64,000 nt of DNA from JAVBPT01 sp031549455. GTDB taxonomy: Bacteria > Bacillota > Clostridia > Lachnospirales > JAKSVV01. Of this stretch, positions 60,717 through 64,000 are shown piece by piece. Where the stretch lies: the NCBI GenBank assembly GCA_031549455.1, contig JAVBPT010000028.1:1-64000 (forward strand), written 5' to 3'. A program made the translations under genes and the position numbers. The notes under the pieces were generated by a model. It was not told the DNA's origin. It searched no databases and saw only the letters and a program-made list of their open reading frames with translations. The stretch's first letter is position 1. The number at the start of each line of letters is the position of its first letter.

Positions 60717-60743
60717 ATATCGGCTTAAAGTGCACCTTTTTCA
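60717..60743 (-). promoter_or_regulatory. SigD (sigma-28) promoter of flaG-fliD-fliT-fliS
   Basis: GCCGATAT (60717-60724, minus strand) matches the SigD -10 element and is preceded after 15 bp by TGAA (60740-60743), close to TAAA. It lies 31 bp before the flaG ATG. The cognate sigma factor is encoded at 27.9-28.6 kb. Confidence 0.8.
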
Positions 60744-60762
60744 AGCCCCATGTACGTAAAAG

Positions 60763-61074
60763 CTACATCCTTGATAGCTTATCGGCTAGCATTTCCTTTG
60801 GTACTGCCCCAATTACAGTATCAACAGCTTCTCCATTTTTAAAAAACATAAATGTAGGGATTGTTAGAATCTTATATTTTTGGGATACTTCTTCTGCCTT
60901 ATCTACATTTATTTTCACAATTTTTGCCGAGGTTATTTCTTCCGAAATTTCGTCAATTACAGGCGCCATCATCTTACATGGCCCACACCAATCCGCATAA
61001 AAATCGACAAGTACTGGTTCTTCTGCTTTCAGTACCTCTTTTTCAAAGTTTTCATCTGTTACATATATAGCCAT
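60763..61074 (-). CDS. trxA: Thioredoxin
   Basis: A 103-residue thioredoxin with the active site WCGPCKM (about 28-34), the conserved cis-Pro in ILTIPTFMFFKNGE and the standard length. It reduces cytoplasmic disulfides and serves ribonucleotide reductase and peroxidase systems. It is probably monocistronic, lying between its own promoter and the SigD promoter of flaG. GGAGGAG precedes the ATG. Confidence 0.95.
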   Translation of the reverse strand: MAIYVTDENFEKEVLKAEEPVLVDFYADWCGPCKMMAPVIDEISEEITSAKIVKINVDKAEEVSQKYKILTIPTFMFFKNGEAVDTVIGAVPKEMLADKLSRM

Positions 61075-61110
61075 CGAATCTCCTCCTACATAAAATCTTA
61101 CTCTTATTTT

Positions 61111-61135
61111 GAGTATAATCTAAACATTTATACTC
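61111..61135. promoter_or_regulatory. 8-bp inverted repeat in the thioredoxin leader
   Basis: GAGTATAA (61111-61118) and TTATACTC (61128-61135) are perfect mirror arms around a 9-bp centre. They lie between the trxA promoter and ribosome site. It could be an operator or a leader hairpin; there is no T tract for termination. Confidence 0.45.
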
Positions 61136-61146
61136 CACCTACTGTA

Positions 61147-61175
61147 ATTTTATACCTTTTTTTTGGTTCTGTCAA
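61147..61175 (-). promoter_or_regulatory. SigA promoter of trxA
   Basis: TTGACA (61170-61175), 17 bp, TAAAAT (61147-61152) on the minus strand, about 75 bp upstream of the ATG, leaving a leader that contains the inverted repeat. Confidence 0.65.
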
Positions 61176-61270
61176 GGATTTATGCTAAGGACAAAATCAC
61201 ATTATGTATAATATTTTTTTGAATACTGCATATTAATATTTAGGGATACAAATTATACGAAGGAGACCAT

Positions 61271-61912
61271 ATGCAAAATAATAGGGTCACTCTATCTGGT
61301 TTAATTCAATCACAGGTAGAAATAAGCCATACAATAAAAGAAGAAACTTTCTTAAACCTAATCATTAACGTCAAGAGAACGAGCGGTACATATGATAAGC
61401 TACCCATTATTGTGAGTGAAAAAAACTTTCTGGAAACTATTTCAATTTTAAAAGTAAATAGTGTTGAAGAATTCAACCATATATTATTAGAAGAAAAAAG
61501 ACAATTTTGTCTCAGTGTGCAGGGTGAATTTAGAACACATAACCGAATAGAAAACGGAAAAAATACCTTGCTCATTTTTATCTTTGCAAAAGAAATTACT
61601 TTTGAAACCATTGAGCTATTTGAAAATACCATTTATCTAGATGGCCATCTTTGTAAAGAGCCTATCTTTAGAATGACACCATCCGAAAGAAAGGTTTGCG
61701 ATCTTATTATCGCCGTCAATCGAAACTTTAAAAAATCCGATTATATACCCGCAATTGCGTGGAATGATAATGCGCTTATTTTGAGTGAATATAAAGTGGG
61801 AATGAAGCTAAAAATAGAAGGAAGATTTCAAAGCAGAATTTATAAAAAAGTCATTCATAATATAAGTGTCGAAAAAACGGCATATGAGGTTTCGATTAAT
61901 AAAATTTTATAG
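61271..61912 (+). CDS. SSB-like protein with two OB folds
   Basis: A 213-residue protein. The first half (about 5-105) is a diverged OB fold with little SSB similarity. The second (about 118-213) is a clear SSB-type OB fold: YLDGHLCKEPIFRMTP, CDLIIAVNRNFKKSDYIPAI, MKLKIEGRFQSRIYKKV. It lacks the acidic C-terminal tail (DDDIPF type) by which SSB recruits partners. Similar tandem proteins occur in Lachnospirales relatives alongside a standard SSB. GAAGGAG precedes the ATG. Confidence 0.75.
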   Translation: MQNNRVTLSGLIQSQVEISHTIKEETFLNLIINVKRTSGTYDKLPIIVSEKNFLETISILKVNSVEEFNHILLEEKRQFCLSVQGEFRTHNRIENGKNTLLIFIFAKEITFETIELFENTIYLDGHLCKEPIFRMTPSERKVCDLIIAVNRNFKKSDYIPAIAWNDNALILSEYKVGMKLKIEGRFQSRIYKKVIHNISVEKTAYEVSINKIL

Positions 61913-61952
61913 GAATAAAATAAGCCTTCACCTAAGTGTTGGCCTATAAAAA

Positions 61953-62240
61953 CTATTTCTTTTTTGCAACTGGTTTTTTTGCTACTGTTTTTTTTGCAAC
62001 TGGTTTCTTTGCTACTGCTTTTTTTGCAACTGGTTTCTTTGCTACAGTTTTCTTTGCAACTGGTTTCTTTGCCACTACTTTTTTTGCTGTTGTTGCTTTT
62101 TTAACTGCTGGTTTCTTTGCTACTACTTTTTTTGCTGCAGGTTTAGCTACTGCTTTTTTTACTGTTGTTGCTTTTTTAGCAACTGGTTTCTTTGCTGCTG
62201 GTGTAGCTGCAGTACCAATTGGTCTTTTAACAACTGCCAT
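61953..62240 (-). CDS. Histone H1-like Lys/Ala-rich repeat protein
   Basis: A 95-residue, extremely basic protein built almost wholly of AKKPV/AKKTV/AKKAV units after a short start (MAVVKRPIGTAATPA). The composition resembles the C-terminal tails of histone H1, chlamydial HctB and AlgP, which bind and compact DNA. It has no acidic residues and no other domain. The ATG is preceded by AAAGGAG, and a strong promoter lies upstream at 62313-62340, so it is a real gene and probably well expressed. The role in nucleoid organisation is an inference. Confidence 0.8.
   Translation of the reverse strand: MAVVKRPIGTAATPAAKKPVAKKATTVKKAVAKPAAKKVVAKKPAVKKATTAKKVVAKKPVAKKTVAKKPVAKKAVAKKPVAKKTVAKKPVAKKK
61966..62200. 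repeat. Tandem repeats within the Lys/Ala-rich gene
   Basis: On the plus strand the unit TTTTTTGCAACTGGTTTCTT recurs with small changes about every 30 bp (10 codons) from about 61966 to 62060. It becomes less regular to 62200. Such repeats can change copy number by slippage and alter the protein length. Confidence 0.75.
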
Positions 62241-62312
62241 TAATATCAGCTCCTTTTCTTTTTTTTAGGTAGTCATTTTTATTATTTTTTTTTGCTCTCT
62301 ACCTTTATCTAA

Positions 62313-62340
62313 AGTATAATATATAACTTTTCAATGTCAA
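62313..62340 (-). promoter_or_regulatory. SigA promoter of the Lys/Ala-rich gene
   Basis: TTGACA (62335-62340), 16 bp, TATACT (62313-62318) on the minus strand, about 72 bp before the ATG. Confidence 0.8.
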
Positions 62341-62552
62341 TAATATTTTTGTCATTTTTTAAAATAATTTGCGTTTTTTTTGAGGATTTTTATAGCCAAA
62401 TTTAAATATAAATTCCACCTCAAAATAAACATTTGATTTTTGGCTTAAATGCAGGATTTTTTAGATATGTTTTTTTATATTCCAAAAAAATATTCCAAGG
62501 CATTTTTTGCTTTTAAAATTTTCTTTTAAACAATTTTCTTTTTTTCATGAAG

Positions 62553-62581
62553 TTGATTTTTTATTAAAACTTTGTTATCAT
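62553..62581 (+). promoter_or_regulatory. SigA promoter of nfo and the SDR gene
   Basis: TTGATT (62553-62558), 17 bp, TATCAT (62576-62581), 30 bp before the nfo ATG. Confidence 0.75.
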
Positions 62582-62611
62582 TAATTTATTAACCAAAGAA
62601 GGAATTTAAAA

Positions 62612-63448
62612 ATGAAAATTGGATCTGTTGTTTCTATTAAAGATGGGCTAATTGGAGCAGCGAATGAAGCACTCTCATATGGGGCAAACACGTTTATGAC
62701 TTATACAGGCGCTCCACAAAATACAGTGCGAAAAAAGCTGTCTGAACTCAAAATCTCAGAAGGATTAGAATTTATTTCAAAACATCAAATTTCAGACTAT
62801 ATTATTCATGCACCCTACATTGTTAATCTTGCAACTTTTAAAGATGACTTATTTCATATGACGATTCGCTTTCTGCGACAAGAGGTTGAACGAACCATTG
62901 CAATGGGAGCCAAGTTTTTTGTTATCCATCCCGGAGCATATACAGAAAAAGATTTGAACTATGGAATTGCCAGAATTGCAGAAGGCTTAAATAAAATTAT
63001 CGATCCGAATGATCCTATTTTTTATTGTATGGAAACGATGTCCGGCAAAGGAACCGAGGTTGGCAAAAAGTTTGTAGAACTTGCCCGTATTATTGATCAA
63101 GTAAAGCTAAATGAAAAAGTCGCGGTCTGCTTTGACACCTGCCATACGCATGACTCAGGATACGATATTGTAAATCAATTCGATGAAGTATTGCATGAAT
63201 TTGATTCTGAAGTTGGAATGGAGAAACTGAAAGTGATTCATATCAATGGCTCCAAAAATTTCATGGGTGCTCATAAAGATCGGCATGCCAATATCGGCGC
63301 CCCTGATGATCACATCGGTCTAAAAGCTATTCGTTATATTGCTCATCATAAACTTACTCAAGACATTCCACTTATTTTAGAAACACCCGCAGTAGATGGA
63401 GTGACAATTTATAAAGAAGAAATAGAGGCCATTAAAAATGAGAAATGA
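62612..63448 (+). CDS. nfo: Endonuclease IV
   Basis: A 278-residue AP endonuclease with a TIM barrel and three zinc ions. Metal-ligand motifs: DYIIHAPYIVNL, FFVIHPGAY, CMETMSGKGTEVG, VCFDTCHTHDSGYD, KVIHINGSKN and HKDRHANIG, plus a final Glu in LILETPAVDG. It cuts at abasic sites and at oxidised bases during base-excision repair; homologues are also used in spores. The first strand reads KIGSVVS where many family members have GAHVS. AAGGAA precedes the ATG. It overlaps the next gene by 11 bp. Confidence 0.93.
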   Translation: MKIGSVVSIKDGLIGAANEALSYGANTFMTYTGAPQNTVRKKLSELKISEGLEFISKHQISDYIIHAPYIVNLATFKDDLFHMTIRFLRQEVERTIAMGAKFFVIHPGAYTEKDLNYGIARIAEGLNKIIDPNDPIFYCMETMSGKGTEVGKKFVELARIIDQVKLNEKVAVCFDTCHTHDSGYDIVNQFDEVLHEFDSEVGMEKLKVIHINGSKNFMGAHKDRHANIGAPDDHIGLKAIRYIAHHKLTQDIPLILETPAVDGVTIYKEEIEAIKNEK

Positions 63449-64000
63449 GTTTAGCCAAAAAGTCGTCTTAATAACCGGAAGTTCTCGTGGAATCGGGAAG
63501 GCCATTGCGCTCGAGTTTGCAAAAAAAGGAGCGTATGTCGTTATAAATGGCATTCGAAATCAAGAAGCACTAGAAGAAACGTTAAGGGAATTAAAAAAGT
63601 ATAGTGAGGAGTGTTCATCATTTCTGTGTGATGTAAGCCAAGCGGAAGGTGTAAAAAAACTAATGGACTTCGTTTTAAAGAAATATGGTAAAATTGATAT
63701 CCTTGTAAATAACGCAGGTATTTCTTACTACAATTTATTAACAGATACCACAATAGAAGATTGGAATAAGGTGATCCATACCAATCTGTCCTCCGCCTAT
63801 CTCTGTTCAAAATATGCCCTTCAAAATATGGTTCAAAATAAAAATGGTGTAATCATTAATGTTTCTTCTATATGGGGGAATTACGGTTCTTCTTTTGAGG
63901 TGGCCTACTCTGCCAGCAAGGGAGGGGTAAATAGTTTCACCAAGGCGCTTGCAAAAGAGGCAGCTCCATCTAACATAAGAATTAATGCAATTGCGCCCGG
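63438..64000 (+). CDS. SDR-family oxidoreductase (FabG/YmfI-like), cut by right edge
   Basis: The first 187 residues of a classical short-chain dehydrogenase. It has the cofactor motif VLITGSSRGIGKAIALEFAK (about 10-29), NNAG (in ILVNNAGIS), the catalytic Ser in NVSSIWGNYG and YSASKGG with the catalytic Tyr and Lys. It ends at RINAIAPG by the window edge. The start ATG at 63438-63440 overlaps the nfo stop by 11 bp, so the two are coupled. It could be 3-oxoacyl-ACP reductase or the EF-P-modifying YmfI relative. Confidence 0.85.
   Translation, partial: MRNEFSQKVVLITGSSRGIGKAIALEFAKKGAYVVINGIRNQEALEETLRELKKYSEECSSFLCDVSQAEGVKKLMDFVLKKYGKIDILVNNAGISYYNLLTDTTIEDWNKVIHTNLSSAYLCSKYALQNMVQNKNGVIINVSSIWGNYGSSFEVAYSASKGGVNSFTKALAKEAAPSNIRINAIAP

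Larger units (their letters stand above)
62241..62611. other. 371-bp AT-rich region between divergent genes
   Basis: It holds the promoter of the Lys/Ala-rich gene (62313-62340) and that of nfo (62553-62581). Between them, 62345-62550 contains many A/T tracts of 4-8 bases, the kind that bend DNA, and no coding frame. A leader hairpin of AGGTAG with CTACCT (near 62266-62304, minus strand) lies in the 5' UTR of the repeat-protein gene. Confidence 0.55.

Noticed and set aside
60779..60800. Second GCCGATAA match inside trxA as a SigD promoter
   Set aside because: It encodes Ala-Asp-Lys in a conserved region, and no TAAA-like element lies 15-16 bp upstream.
61936..62268. Plus-strand frame of 110 residues made of FFAT/GFFATV repeats
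   Set aside because: It is the antisense shadow of the Lys/Ala repeat gene. It has no ribosome site, and the minus strand has a promoter, AAAGGAG and an ATG.

Overview
The window is AT-rich chromosomal DNA of an endospore-forming, flagellated, anaerobic member of the Clostridia. The evidence is a sporulation set (spoIIE, spoIIR, yabP, yabQ, a SpoVB-like flippase), flagellar and chemotaxis genes, a four-subunit pyruvate:ferredoxin oxidoreductase, rubrerythrin, S-layer homology domains, a T-box riboswitch, and strong AGGAGG ribosome sites with SigA-type promoters. I cannot name the genus from sequence alone. The tandem-OB SSB-like protein resembles those I know from Lachnospirales relatives.

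Layout. 1-5349 (minus): one tightly packed unit of zinc-ribbon membrane proteins, an S-layer protein and lipoproteins; its last gene is broken at the left edge. 5676-8669: a solute-binding lipoprotein followed by a membrane-anchored Cache-LuxR regulator, with no permease. 8767-9502: two small tRNA units (Gly plus a degenerate Thr; Tyr plus Phe) separated by four hairpins. 9552-19097: asnS-hisS, then an aspartate-type T-box leading HD hydrolase-aspS-glyA-galE-ROK kinase-murB. 19228-24951: spoVB, mrnC, hpf, cysK and a GH13 amylase. 24967-29775: cheC-cheD-fliA/sigD-DUF342-glgA, with the amylase as last gene. 29839-36486: ECF sigma factor and small membrane proteins, then a formylglycine-enzyme-like membrane protein, an unknown membrane protein and a GdpP-type c-di-AMP phosphodiesterase. 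36573-40127: a lipoprotein and porGDAB. 40305-43118 (plus): an unknown protein and htpG. 43159-46817: yabP-yabQ-divIC-spoIIE. 46902-54614: dnaE-spoIIR and a heterodimeric ABC exporter. 54779-54868 (plus): an orphan promoter-terminator pair predicting a C-rich RNA of about 55 nt. 54923-60685: a SigD-driven run flaG-fliD-fliT-fliS-ispE-ppx-rbr. 60763-64000: thioredoxin, a tandem-OB SSB-like protein, a lysine/alanine-repeat protein, endonuclease IV and an SDR cut by the right edge.

How the genes work together. Translation genes cluster at 9-21 kb. Motility control occupies 24.9-29.8 kb (SigD and CheC/CheD) and 57-61 kb (late filament genes carrying a visible SigD promoter). Early sporulation and forespore signalling lie at 43-51 kb. 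Several starts were moved from the longest reading frame to the codon that follows a clear Shine-Dalgarno sequence; each case is stated.

Most notable: the orphan small RNA at 54.8 kb, the zinc-ribbon/S-layer unit at the left end, the permease-less binding protein-regulator pair, the FGE-like/GdpP unit, the tRNA-Thr that has lost its T-arm, and a poly(A) frameshift in the fliT-like gene. I see no CRISPR array, prophage or intact insertion sequence.
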